Of a stretch of 64,000 bases of DNA, positions 1-10,541 are shown one piece after another (within the stretch, counting starts at the first letter, position 1; every line of letters starts with the position of its first letter). Where the stretch lies: NCBI GenBank assembly GCA_032433595.1, contig JASWJB010000053.1, forward strand, positions 109,435 through 173,434. The letters run 5' to 3'. Under the pieces are notes generated by a model that did not search any database, had not been told where the DNA came from, and worked only from the letters and a program-made list of their open reading frames with translations. A program made the position numbers and the translations under genes. The DNA is from Conoideocrella luteorostrata. Its lineage: Eukaryota > Ascomycota > Sordariomycetes > Hypocreales > Clavicipitaceae.

Positions 1-1
1 T

Positions 2-445
2 ACAAATCAGCTACAGTCGCTCCAAGGCCTTCATTTACGGCTACGTGACATTGGCGCCTATCTGCAAAAAGTTTTAGATGGGCAATTACCAGTAAACCAT
101 GCAATTCTAGGAAATCTCCAGGATGTCTTCAATCTGTTGCCAAACCTATCCAGCCCCGAACGCGATGAAAAGTCTGGTAATGGAGAATTGGCATACGCTA
201 TGAGCATTAAGACGAATGATCAACTTATGGCCATCTATCTGAGCAGTTTGATAAGGGCCATTACAGCTTTCCACGATCTTATAGAGAACAAAATACAGAA
301 CAGGCAGCAACAGGAGGAGAAGGAAGCAAAGAAGGATGAAGCTGGAAACAAGGATGACAGCAAAGAAACTAGTCTGGGTGGAATGAATGGCGAACAGAAA
401 GAGAGCAGTGACAAGCCAAAGGAAACGAAGGACAAAAAGAAATAG
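2..445 (+). CDS. RPN8: 26S proteasome regulatory subunit Rpn8, 3' part
   Basis: This is the C-terminal part of a gene that begins before the window; the reading frame is open from base 2 to the TAG at 443-445 (147 residues visible). Rpn8 is a lid subunit of the 26S proteasome; with Rpn11 it forms the MPN-domain heterodimer that removes ubiquitin from substrates. The visible part is the region after the MPN domain: a conserved helical stretch around [19 protein letters not shown], then [18 protein letters not shown], which packs in the lid helical bundle. It ends in a highly charged tail rich in Lys, Glu and Asp, the KEKE-type tail known from proteasome subunits. No splice site is needed in the visible part. 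The catalytic-like MPN fold lies upstream and cannot be assessed. Identification rests on the conserved C-terminal helices and is confident. Confidence 0.92.
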   Translation, partial: TNQLQSLQGLHLRLRDIGAYLQKVLDGQLPVNHAILGNLQDVFNLLPNLSSPERDEKSGNGELAYAMSIKTNDQLMAIYLSSLIRAITAFHDLIENKIQNRQQQEEKEAKKDEAGNKDDSKETSLGGMNGEQKESSDKPKETKDKKK

Positions 446-702
446 CGATGCTAGAGTATTTAGAAGCTAATCAGGCGCCATTTTTTAACCTGTAGATACT
501 CTGGATGGCGCAATTTCAGTCTACATGAGTCCCATACTTGTACACTGACCAAGTTACGTTAATAGACTGGTAAAACTATTGAGGGTATGCCGTGTAATTT
601 AATCCAACACAGGTCCGTCTTTTTAAAACCCGGTTTGTACAATATGCCGTATTACGATTTGTTTTTGGATATCCAAGATACTACTTTATCCAGACTTCGA
701 AG

Positions 703-1434
703 TTATAAATCGGACACCAGAGCTGCCATATCGCATTTTGAAAAAACCCCTTCCATAATCCCAGCCACTTGTGACCCTGCCCATTTCTCTGCGAGGAAGC
801 ACGCGAGGAGGTGCTTACAACATGACATATGGCCAATTGTATTGACACTTCCTGGACCGGGTAGAGTTCCCTCTGATGGGCGACCAAACCCCGAACACGG
901 CACTGCAGCCACAGGGGAAACCGGATTGCCATCTAGGTTCCGATCGCAAAATTTGTCGAGAGAGAATCCAGTGCAGGAGCAATTCCAAGCCGCCAGATGC
1001 ACAATATGCCCGGTTGATGTTCCACGGACATCACTCATATTAAACCTGGAGTTACTTGTGGAAAGTAGCGATTGAACACTATAAACTGGCAGATACCCAT
1101 GACTCAGTTCCTTTCGATCATTTGACACTGAGTTCAATTCGTGATGGATATTAATGTCGAGACCATCGACAGTTGGTATTTTTTTGGTGCTGGGTGGGTC
1201 TGCCTTCACTTGTATTCTTGCAACAAGCTGCCTGTCTAACAAGTCTAGCGCTGGTAAGACAAGACTCGGGAAAAGTACATGAAGTGTAAGCATCAGTCCC
1301 CGAAAATCTGCGATCATTTCACCGTCGCGCAGTTGTGGCCGACCATCGCTAAATGGATTCAACGAGGCACGCCCCGACTCGGATATCGATGCTATAAGCG
1401 ACGACAAAATTTGCTGGTGGGAGCGCAGTGTCAT
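703..1434 (-). CDS. SWS1: SWIM-type zinc finger protein, Shu2/Sws1-like (Shu complex)
   Basis: Single-exon gene of 243 residues with a true ATG at 1434. It carries the extended SWIM signature CxC...CxHxxA: C152, C154, then C206, H208 and A211. That form of the motif, with the final Ala, marks the Shu2/SWS1 family, which works with Rad51 paralogues in error-free homologous recombination and antagonises the Srs2 helicase. The segment LHVLFPSLVLPALDLLDR (about residues 51-68) precedes the zinc finger, in the arrangement expected for fungal members. Length is close to the family (about 210-290). The frame stays open upstream of the chosen ATG but has no further ATG before a stop near 1507. It is convergent with RPN8. 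An alternative is another SWIM-only protein of unknown role; the family assignment is moderately confident. Confidence 0.75.
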   Translation of the reverse strand: MTLRSHQQILSSLIASISESGRASLNPFSDGRPQLRDGEMIADFRGLMLTLHVLFPSLVLPALDLLDRQLVARIQVKADPPSTKKIPTVDGLDINIHHELNSVSNDRKELSHGYLPVYSVQSLLSTSNSRFNMSDVRGTSTGHIVHLAAWNCSCTGFSLDKFCDRNLDGNPVSPVAAVPCSGFGRPSEGTLPGPGSVNTIGHMSCCKHLLACFLAEKWAGSQVAGIMEGVFSKCDMAALVSDL

Positions 1435-1916
1435 CTTGATTTCTATCGGTCTTCGCCATGAACTGCGAAATTTAATCGCAATTCTCTTCGGACATCCGGT
1501 GTTTATTTACTCGTTAAATTAGGAATGAAGTCGTGAATGGAGTCCATTGGAAGGTGATATACGGAGTAGAGTTAGGATGGAATGCAAAGTGGTAAAGCGG
1601 GGCCACGCGAAATTGCGTAAAAGCGAGCACTACATTGTGGACCTTACAACAGATGCGGTAGTGTACTGAGTACAGATTTCGAAACAATACGGAGCATGTC
1701 ACCGAGCATTGTTCATTCATCCGGGACCAAAACATATTTACATAGGTACCATGTACGCAAGGGTCTACTAGTCTGGCCATTATTCTGAAGAGATGAAAAG
1801 GTACACATTACAAAGCCTTGGTAACTCTTATATCTTTTCCTACATGATAGAACTGATGCAAACAAGTACTGTATTGCCAACAGATGCCACAACTCGGATT
1901 CTAACCTTGTACTCTC
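1435..1916. other. Intergenic, SWS1 upstream region
   Basis: About 480 bases between the start of the SWIM gene and the end of HEM13, both on the minus strand. It must hold the 3' end of HEM13 and the promoter of the SWIM gene. A short open frame at 1514-1780 has no recognisable similarity. Nothing else is supported. Confidence 0.5.
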
Positions 1917-3215
1917 TCAAATCCAATCTTTTGGGTCTTTGAGCATTTCCACAAGACGGTGTTCTCTACTTTTAGGTTCGGGCTCATGCATGTACTTCCA
2001 GCTTGCAGTCAGAGGCAGGCTAACGAGGATGCTTTCCACGCGGGATCCCGGGGTGTTCAGTCCGAAAGCAGTGCCTCGATCGTGGACAAGGTTGAACTCA
2101 ACATACTTGCCTCTTCGTAGCTGTTGCCATTCCTTCTCTTGCTCCGTAAATGGCATGTCCTTGCGTTTTTCCAGTATTGGGAGGTACGAGGGAATGAAAG
2201 ATTTCAGACAATCTTGGATGAAAGCAAACGTGTTTTCTTGATCACGCTCTGCTTCATCGAGATCATCAAAGAAGATGCCCCCGATGCCACGACGTTCACC
2301 TCTATGTTTGTTGTAGAAATACTCGTCGCACCACTTCTTGAATCGAGGATAGAAGGTCTTGTCGTGTGAGTCGCAGGCGTCCTTCAATGTTTTGTGAAAA
2401 TGTATGGCGTCCTCATCGAATAAGTAGGAAGGGGTCAGGTCACTACCACCGCCGAACCACCACGCTTGAGAAGAGCCGTCCGGATTCGCCGTTTCAAAAT
2501 ATCTGTAGTTTAGATGTACGGTTGGTGCCATGGGATTCTTGGGATGAAGAACCATGCTCAGTCCAGCAGCAAAAAAGTCGAGAGATTCTACGTTCGGGTC
2601 CAGCATCTTATGGTTTGCGTGCATTTTTTGGATCGCGGGTTTTGGGAGGGATCCGTATACTACGCTGATGTTGACGCCTGCTTTTTCGAACACATTGCCG
2701 TCTTGGAGAACACAGGTTATACCACCGCCACCGTTCTTACGCTCCCATTCATCCTTCCGAAACTTCTTTCCGTCTACCTTTTCAAGCTCCTTGATAATGA
2801 TGTTTTGTTGTTCTTTGATGAATTTTTCCATTCGAAGTCGCATTGGTGAGTCGTCGCTGACGGCTGCCTCCCGTTTTTTTTGGGCGTCCTTCTCCGCGAG
2901 GGTCGCCACATCGAGGCTAGCGGCGTGGCCGGCGTTCTGGGAAGAGAAATTTGAATGAGTGATCTATTCAAGAGTCTATAAAGTGCGCTGCAGGTCATCA
3001 CATACCAGTTGAAATGCCAACGGCGCCCCTACGGCAATTGCAATAATAGTAACCCATATAGGACTCCATGCTGGTCTATTGGCATGCCGAGTAGAATTGG
3101 AAACCGCTCGAAGACTTAACTTTGAAAGTAGGCCGTGAGTTTGCATTGCTGGAGTCCAAATGCGAGGACGGGCCATGGACGCAAGCCGTTGTGCGCAGCG
3201 GCTTGATGAAGCCAT
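1917..3215 (-). CDS. HEM13: Coproporphyrinogen III oxidase, oxygen-dependent
   Basis: Two exons: 3215..3006 and 2936..1917, joined in phase 0 (409 residues). The intron (2937..3005, 69 nt) has GTATGT and CAG ends. The enzyme oxidatively decarboxylates two propionate side chains of coproporphyrinogen III to vinyls, the sixth step of haem synthesis. Conserved landmarks include the aerobic-family blocks [32 protein letters not shown] and [13 protein letters not shown]. The first exon encodes a basic, Ser/Ala/Arg-rich leader followed by one hydrophobic segment ([15 protein letters not shown]), so the product is probably sent to the mitochondrial intermembrane space, unlike the cytosolic yeast enzyme. 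I chose the ATG at 3215; an in-frame TTG further upstream is not a credible fungal start, and a second ATG near 3173 (MARPRIW) is possible. The catalytic domain is complete. Confidence 0.95.
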
Positions 3216-4506
3216 TGAGGACAAAGCTCTACGGAATGGCCTTAACTGCGACGTGTGAAGCTGGACTGTCGAAGGTAGTACTGTTCTTGAGGCAGGTCGT
3301 CGAGTCTTGGGAAGGGACTTTAATATGTCGCTTCCATGAACATCGAATGTTGTTGGAATATCATCGACTGATAGTACGTAATTGTGGATGTTAGTCGAAG
3401 TTACTCCGCCCCGTCATTTGCGTGTAGTGGGTCCCAATTGACATCACCAAAATTGGATGTTTCGCCGGGGGTTTAAGTTGGTGACTAAGTAACTCTTACG
3501 TCCTTGGTAGGCGGCGTATTTGCCTAGCTGGCTAACTCATGCACTTAAAAGCAAGTAGTTTTCGGAGTACGGAGCAGCGCGGCTACTTGATCTTCATTAG
3601 CGGTGCGAACCAATAACTCTACGATGTGGTGGGGTTATTCCGATGTGTTGTACTATGGTGATGTCGCCTCCATCGCAAGGCACTGACAATGACAGTTGTC
3701 TCAGGTAGGAGCTAATACATATGTGGAATCTTTCTCTATTACTGCTAGCTCGGAAAGTATCCTTTTCACCTTTTGGGGAAGATGTATATAACGGGCCTGG
3801 TGTTTAAGCGGGGTTTAAGAACACAGACGTAATATATAATTGCGCCATGCAGGTGTCTCTGGTTACGCTGCAGACTATTGAATGTCTTCGCTGTTAATCT
3901 TAATGTTTGGTTACGTTCTTAGTAGCATAAGTCCTGAGAGATTGTTAGCATTGGGTTAAGTAGACGGAAAGTATCTGGCTCGTTGAGGTAAGGACACAGA
4001 TATTATCTAGGCATTCTCCTGCTACAGATATGACTTTAGGATCGTCGTAATCATGACTAGGCACGGAGTAGTGATTGAATATTTGTTTTACCACGATATA
4101 AACCTGCCACAAGAGGTAACTAGTAGTCACGGACTGTGTATCATCTGCTCTCGCCAACCTTCGCGATTCAACCTGCACTTTGACACTATTCCTAATTAGG
4201 ACTAGCGTTATCCGTGCCCCGCGCTCTTGGGATCTCGTGCTGTCACTGCCTGCCACCGCCTCTCTTCGCTTGGTCATCTCTAGGTCCCCTCCTGCCACAG
4301 TCTGCTGCCTCGTCATCATCTGCCTAATACTTTAACCACCAAGCACCTTCCATTTTCCCACTCCTTTCCTCCATCAACCTCTGCCTTGCTACTATCGAGA
4401 GTATAACCTACACATTTATACCTCACCTCTCACCGATACACAAGTCCAGCAACAACAAGCTTACACCGAAAGCAGTATCCATCTCGGTACCTGCACAACC
4501 GTGACC
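3216..4506. other. Divergent promoter region HEM13 / ATG8
   Basis: About 1.3 kb between the divergent starts of HEM13 and ATG8. It contains a CGGAGTACGGAG copy of the dispersed micro-repeat near 3562-3574 and a C/T-rich stretch from about 4260 to the ATG8 start, typical of a fungal transcription start and leader. No gene is recognised. Confidence 0.55.
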
Positions 4507-5106
4507 ATGCGAAGCAAGTTCAAGGACGAGCACCCTTTCGAGAAGCGTAAGGCTGAGGCCGAGCGCATCCGTCAGAAATACGCGGACCGAATTCCTGTAA
4601 GTAATACATAACCCTCGAAAATCAGCCAGTGTAAGCTGTGTCAACAGTTGTAGCCGCTACAATACTAACCACAACAATGGGTTTGGGTGGTGGATCTTTA
4701 CACATCGTCGCTCTTGCTCTGATGTCAATCTAACGATTTCTTTATCACTTCGTAGGTTATTTGCGAGAAAGTTGAGAAAAGCGATATTGCGACCATCGAC
4801 AAGAAGAAATATTTAGTGCCATCGGATTTGACAGTCGGTCAGTTCGTTTATGTCATTCGCAAGAGAATCAAGTTGTCTCCTGAAAAGGCAATTTTCATCT
4901 TCGTGGATGAGGTGCTGCCGCCAACAGCGGCCTTGATGAGCAGTATTTACGAAGAACACAAGGATGAAGACGGGTACGAACGCCTAACTAACCCCGATAA
5001 ATTCATTCTGTTAGCTACGTTCACGTGTAGACATGGGCTAATTTTGGGATACAGGTTCCTCTACATCACCTACTCCGGCGAGAATACCTTTGGTACTTCC
5101 CTCTGA
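4507..5106 (+). CDS. ATG8: Autophagy ubiquitin-like protein Atg8
   Basis: Three exons: 4507..4596, 4756..4973, 5055..5106, giving 119 residues. Introns are GTAAGT...TAG (159 nt) and GTACGA...CAG (81 nt). The protein is the LC3/GABARAP-family ubiquitin-like modifier that is conjugated to phosphatidylethanolamine and drives growth of the autophagosome membrane. It starts [20 protein letters not shown] and has the conserved [18 protein letters not shown] and ENTFG segments. Gly116 is the conjugation residue. A three-residue tail (Thr-Ser-Leu) follows it and would be removed by the Atg4 protease before conjugation. Exon joins restore the family sequence exactly (...[14 protein letters not shown]...). 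A pyrimidine-rich leader lies just upstream. Very confident. Confidence 0.98.
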
Positions 5107-7445
5107 TGCTGAGCAGTTATACTGGAATTGCTTGGAAGATGACCTAGGCGTTCCGGCTGTGCAAGGACAAACTGTGTATTGATTTGACGATGATTTTTAC
5201 TCAACTCTCTGCTGTTACATCTGCTTAGTACCCGAAACAACGTGCATGACTGGCGATCAACGTGTATCTAGTGATTCTGCACCAGGCAAGTCGGGTGCAA
5301 ATGGGCTAGAGTGTACGGACAATTCCGTAGAACGAGCGCTATCGTAAGAAGCTTTGCTCATTGCAAAACAACTGGCTTTCCGGCACTGACGGTTTACAAC
5401 CATTTGAGATTTTGGATGCCGAAACAATAGCAACGAGATGTGGCATGTTATTTCGCTAAGGTTTTAACATATTATTATGTGTGGAGAGCGGGAACTCACT
5501 GTGTACGGATGAATGGGACAGTACTTGATAGCGCGACAATGCATTTTTCTATTTGATTGTCTAGGAGGCACCTGATTAGAAACATTTCCTTCAACTGGCA
5601 GCTCGCAAGCGTGAAGAAGTTTGGTGTACTAAATAGCTGTATCGATACAGTCTCCCAAGAGAAGCCAATGGGGGTGCTCTGTTGTTCCCAACGACCCAAT
5701 ATTTTGGCGTTGCAACTTATGAAACATGTATCTGGTCTTTAAGCTACAATAGAGAAGTTTATGAGAATGGTCCAGCAGTCCGGCGTTGAGCTGAGGCGCG
5801 GGGTTTGGCAACCTTCTTGCTGAAGCATTGCCTCCCAACGAATCTATAGCAGTTCAGAATCAATTCTGCTTAGCAGTTCTGTAAAAGTCTGCTGGCCTGC
5901 TACCAATTTTTTGCAAGCACGATTTGTAGGGTCTCTGGAGGATGGCTAGCAGCTACGACCTCGGACCTTAAAACAACCTTGGATTAAACATATACTTGCT
6001 TGTTAGGTTTGGGAGGGTGATTCGGCGTCAGACCAGCAATATATCTATATAATCTAAACATGGTTCACCGGGCCTTTCAGTTTGATGAATAAATATTGGC
6101 GCATTTCGCAAACTGCCTCTGTGAAGCTTGAAACTGAGATATGCACAGTACCGTTATGGACTCGCGTCGTGTCGCACAGCGTGAGTCAAGTCATGAACGG
6201 AGTTCAGGCCGCATATTGTTGCTAATGCGCAATAAAGTTCATTCACTATATACCATTGTAGCGGGCAGCTTCCAGAATCTCCAAACAGATCGTTAAGAAT
6301 ATAACGGGGCGTCAGTTTTTGGCCGCCGCACAGGCCAACCAACCATGTTTTGCTTGCCGCTCTCCCTTATTGCCTGCTTGCCCTATTCATACATAGCCTG
6401 TGAAGGCACAATGCACTTACGCCCAATCACAGATCTAGCACTTGTCACCATTGGCGGCTCGGACTGCGACGCAAGCCTGCCTCCCCATTAAATAAGCGCC
6501 TCAATGACGTTACACTCCAGGGGTTTTGGTCACTATTACCAAACGCCCTGGCAGGGCTCTACATACTTGAGACTGGCCATGCGTGGCGCTAGATGTACCC
6601 ACTCACTCTCTGCCTAACGACTCTCCATTATGCTGACATCAACGAGATTGAAAACACTGCGAGCACTTGGAAAACGGCCGCCAGCGGCTGCTTAGATTTC
6701 ACGGCCCGGTCAAAGAGTGAGGTAATTTGACCCCAAGCATGTCACATGGTCTCTTTGTTTGCCTTCTTACATTGTTTGGCAAACGGGTTTGGTGCCCAAC
6801 TCAGCCCCGCAGTGCAGATGTGAACAACAATAGCTGAAATCATGCATTCTCTTATTCTCGCCATTGGCAACAATACTATCCTGGAGTGTTTCAGGTCGGA
6901 TTGCCAAAGAATCTATGGGAGCGACAGGTACTCGTTCATGACTTGTATAGGCGCTCCGTATGAGATTCAGCCCGGTTATCTTGCAAGTAGCGATATGACT
7001 GGATCATACCCTTGTTCAACAACGGCGCTTATTAGCTCAGCTCCACTACACTTACAACAAGAATATGAAGTCGCGGTTGATCCATTGGCTATAGAATACA
7101 CAAAGTGAATCAAGTAAGCTGGATGTTCTTGTTTTCGACCCCAAATTCACTGCGATAGTTGTGATTCCCCATGGTTACACTTACCTTATGTTCCCACGCA
7201 TGAACACTCCGTTAAGAGAAAACAAAATCTGCTTTTGTACTTACAACCTCGTATTCCATTTAGTATTCTTCGTTACTGTTTTTCTCATTACGACGATCTA
7301 CTGTACGATACTCGCCCACGCCCTTGACTCATTTGCAATAGCGGCTGGTCCGCTTTACTTCGTTCTGAATGCTTTTACGATAACCAGCATTTCTTCAGGT
7401 GTATTTTCGTCTTCTAGACGAAAATCTCTACATTATCATTGTTAG
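5107..7445. other. Intergenic, ATG8 3' / PRM1 upstream
   Basis: About 2.3 kb between ATG8 and PRM1, both on the plus strand. It contains the ATG8 3' UTR and the PRM1 promoter. Two short frames (6842-7108; 7161-7445, the latter hydrophobic and ending immediately before the PRM1 ATG) have no recognisable similarity, and at least the second begins at a non-ATG codon. No gene is supported. Confidence 0.5.
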
Positions 7446-9605
7446 ATGACGGTTATCGACATGAATAGATTCGAGTTATTTTCCCGGCAGAAACCAAGCT
7501 CGACGACACCATACCCAGACCTAGCGACCACTCGTCACTCGAATTCTATCTTCATGGAAGAAATGCGTAAACCGGTTGAGCATCAATGGTCGGAATATCC
7601 ATATATTACACCTTATTTGGGTTTGAGGTCCCGTCTCTCCCAAATATGGCTCAACAGATGGACCATCCTCCTTATCCTCGTTCTCGTCCGCGTCGTTCTG
7701 CTCTTGGCTCAGTTGAACGATAACGTCGGAGACGCTAAAGAACGTGCGCTATCTGCTTGTACTAAAGTAGAGAGTATCGGTAGTGCTATGGCATCAATGC
7801 CTCACTATCTCTCCGCCGGCGTAAACGATCTTGCTGCTTCCGGCATAGAGAAAGCCCTTCATGCCATGGTCAAAGTGCTCGATTTGATCATGCAAGGTGT
7901 GGAAGGGATCATAATATTTTACATAAACTTTCTGACGGCTACGTATGTCTGTCTCATCACGGCCATGGTTCACGGCAGCTTAGATGTTGTCGCCTCTGTC
8001 ACAAAAGACGCCACCGCAGCCCTCAATAAGGTCGTGGACAAAGCAACTGGGGAGATTCAAGATATAGCAGGAGGCCTTGAGAAGTCCATAAATGGTATAA
8101 CCAAAGGTGTCCAGGATTCGATATTTGGGAAGTTCGTTCCAAATATTCCCAAAGTCGACTTTTCGAAACCAATCAACGAGTTGAAAGGATTCAACCTCGA
8201 CTCGAGCAACTTTGTTTCAGACGTGCAGAAGCTGAATAAGGACTTGCCGAACTTCGAACAAGTACAGAATTTGACTAAACAAGCGATTTCAATTCCGTTC
8301 AATATCGTCCGAGAAGCCTTAAACCAAAGCTACAGCGGCTATAAGTTTGATAAGCATGTCTTTCCCTTAGCACAAAAGCAGCAAATGAAGTTCTGCTCTG
8401 ACAATGACAAGCTGAGCGGTTTCTTTGGCAAATTATTTGAGCTGATTCATAAAGCCAAGATTACCTTCATCGTCATTTTGTCTTTTCTTGCTATTGCTGC
8501 CATAGCCCCGATGGCCTGGATGGAGATACGAAGATGGCGACGACAGGAGAAACACGCGAAACTCATCGAAAAGAACCATTACGACCCTATGGACATCGTT
8601 TACATTGCATCTAGACCTATTACGGCCACCGTTGGTATCAAAATTACGTCAAAAATGCGAGGAAGGCGGCAGATTCTTGCCAGATGGTGTGTCGCTTACG
8701 CCACTTCAACTCCTGCGATCTTTGTCTTGTCTCTTGCCATGGCAGGATTCTTCTCCTGTTTCTGCCAATTCATTATATTGAAGGCTGTTCAGAAAGAGGT
8801 ACCTGCGATAACAAGCGAAGTTGGGAATTTCGCAGACGATGTGATCACCAAACTGGAACAAGTCTCAAACAACTGGGCAGCTGATGCCAACGGGGTCGTC
8901 AAAGGTGTGAATGATGACATAAATAAAGACATTCTCAACTACGTCGCGAATGCCACTGGTGCTGTAAATAGCACTTTAAATACATTCATCGACACTATGC
9001 AGAAAGGCTTAGAAACGGTGTTTAATGGAACGATACTGCTTGGTCCGATCAAAACTGTATTACACTGTGTCATTGGCATCAAGATCGAGAGTGTCCAAAA
9101 AGGGTTGACGTGGGTTCATGATCATGCGCACGTCGAATTCCCTTTGTTTGACAACAACACATTCAGCGCTGGAGCCCAAAAAAGCGTCTCTGGCGATTCT
9201 GGCCTCGCGACATTTCTCGCCTCCCCATCCTCTGTCACCACCGATGAAGTAACTGGGGCTGTCAACAGAGTCACTAATTGGCTTCTTAACAATCTCATTC
9301 AAGAGGCGCTAATTTCTACGGGGATTCTCCTCGTATATGTCATTGTTGTGCTGATCGGATTAAGTCGCTTCCTTACCGGCATGGCAATGCCAGGCCGCAA
9401 CGATGGTGATAACAACTTTGCATACGCAGAAGAAGTTAGATGTCCCCCGAGTCCTCAAATTGTACATGCACGGTCAACTGAGCACATCAATACCTACGAT
9501 GAGAAGTCCATGGCGCTTGATTATAGAGGCGAGACGAAGACGAGCGGCTTACCTAATCGTGAACCAAGCTCATTTGAGCATTATGACTCTAAGCATCGCT
9601 TTTAG
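7446..9605 (+). CDS. PRM1: Plasma membrane fusion protein Prm1
   Basis: Intronless, 719 residues. Prm1 is a multispanning plasma-membrane protein that promotes bilayer merger during mating and, in filamentous fungi, hyphal or germling fusion. The family hallmark ITPYLGLRSRLSQIWLNRWT at about residues 54-73 leads into the first membrane segment (about 72-90). Further hydrophobic segments lie at about 155-178, 338-360, 410-445 and 615-645. The large loops between them are predicted extracellular, with Asn-X-Ser/Thr sites such as NATG and NGT. The C-terminal tail is short, hydrophilic and cytosolic. Start: ATG at 7446; a second in-frame ATG at 7461 and the one at MEEMRKP are alternatives, because the N-terminus before the hallmark is poorly conserved. 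Length fits the fungal family (about 650-750). Confidence 0.93.
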   Translation: MTVIDMNRFELFSRQKPSSTTPYPDLATTRHSNSIFMEEMRKPVEHQWSEYPYITPYLGLRSRLSQIWLNRWTILLILVLVRVVLLLAQLNDNVGDAKERALSACTKVESIGSAMASMPHYLSAGVNDLAASGIEKALHAMVKVLDLIMQGVEGIIIFYINFLTATYVCLITAMVHGSLDVVASVTKDATAALNKVVDKATGEIQDIAGGLEKSINGITKGVQDSIFGKFVPNIPKVDFSKPINELKGFNLDSSNFVSDVQKLNKDLPNFEQVQNLTKQAISIPFNIVREALNQSYSGYKFDKHVFPLAQKQQMKFCSDNDKLSGFFGKLFELIHKAKITFIVILSFLAIAAIAPMAWMEIRRWRRQEKHAKLIEKNHYDPMDIVYIASRPITATVGIKITSKMRGRRQILARWCVAYATSTPAIFVLSLAMAGFFSCFCQFIILKAVQKEVPAITSEVGNFADDVITKLEQVSNNWAADANGVVKGVNDDINKDILNYVANATGAVNSTLNTFIDTMQKGLETVFNGTILLGPIKTVLHCVIGIKIESVQKGLTWVHDHAHVEFPLFDNNTFSAGAQKSVSGDSGLATFLASPSSVTTDEVTGAVNRVTNWLLNNLIQEALISTGILLVYVIVVLIGLSRFLTGMAMPGRNDGDNNFAYAEEVRCPPSPQIVHARSTEHINTYDEKSMALDYRGETKTSGLPNREPSSFEHYDSKHRF

Positions 9606-10541
9606 CGTCTAATTTGCTGTGAGTATGGACACGATTTTTTGCGGCAACCGCCAAGCATGAGGATCAGAAAAAGAAAGAGAAAGAGAAAAAACATAAATAA
9701 ATAAGACAAGGGCAGAACGAAGAGAAATCGAGACAGCAGCAAGGGTTGATTGTTTCAGAGTTGTACGGGCGCTGTTCAAAATGCTTTTACGTATGCTCTT
9801 TACATAAAGGAACAATATTTAGTCTCTTCTATACCAAGAGGTATGCATATTCCTCCATAGAATGGCTTGGTATTTATCTTAACTTAATAGACATTTCGTG
9901 GCAATTACAACGGAAACAACTTGGTGTGGGTTTGGTCCAGATAAACTTAATTGTGTAGTGGTTATTCTCCACCTTGAACAGTGGCCAGGATCAGAATGTC
10001 GAAATTTTCGGCGATACTTAGGCTCCCCGTTCAAGGACAGAGCTTGGTAAAAAGTGATGCAAGAGTAGTCCAAGCATCTGTAATATTAATCATAAGCGAC
10101 GAGTGGTGGCAGTTTTGCCAATGAAAACCGACCGCAAATATTTAATGAGCGATAAGATGCATCATCGATACTCCGTACAGCTCCAAGACCTAATATTACG
10201 AGGTATGTTCCTCTCCAGATCCCGCCTCGCACCGCCACCTATAACTATCCTGCTATTGTCCAACTAATTAGTATTTCCAAGCACTCAAGAGAAGTGATGT
10301 GCTGATTTAGGCAAGTCCGACATATCGAAAGCAGAGCTACTGATGCGAGTGGCGGGATCTTGCATAAAAAAAAAGACGCTAGCGGGGCGGAGAGCATCGT
10401 TGCGGAATCGGATGCGAGTGACAGCACCCACCGTCTGAGTTAAAAGAGGTCGAATTCCGCCACTTTTTGATACTACTCCCACACTGTATTAAACCGTTCA
10501 TTATTGCGGGCGGTTTCCCCAATTCGACTCTCAGCTCTACC
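9606..10541. other. Intergenic, PRM1 3' / TRP5 upstream
   Basis: About 940 bases. A purine-rich low-complexity tract (GAAA/GAGA repeats then AAATAAATAAG) lies at about 9658-9706, just after PRM1. One TACTCCGTAC micro-repeat lies at 10169-10178. The TRP5 promoter must be here; I did not find a clear TGACTCA-type Gcn4/CpcA site. Confidence 0.5.
9658..9706 (+). repeat. Purine-rich low-complexity tract
   Basis: A run of almost only A and G, with GAAA and GAGA units, ending AAATAAATAAG. It lies directly downstream of the PRM1 stop and may belong to its 3' UTR. Confidence 0.7.

Noticed and set aside
587..1075. Plus-strand frame of 162 residues
   Set aside because: It is the antisense shadow of the SWIM-domain gene, which has a complete zinc-binding signature on the other strand.
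7161..7445. Hydrophobic small open frame ending exactly before PRM1
   Set aside because: It starts with GTG, shows no similarity, and the abutment with the PRM1 ATG is explained by a chance stop in the leader.
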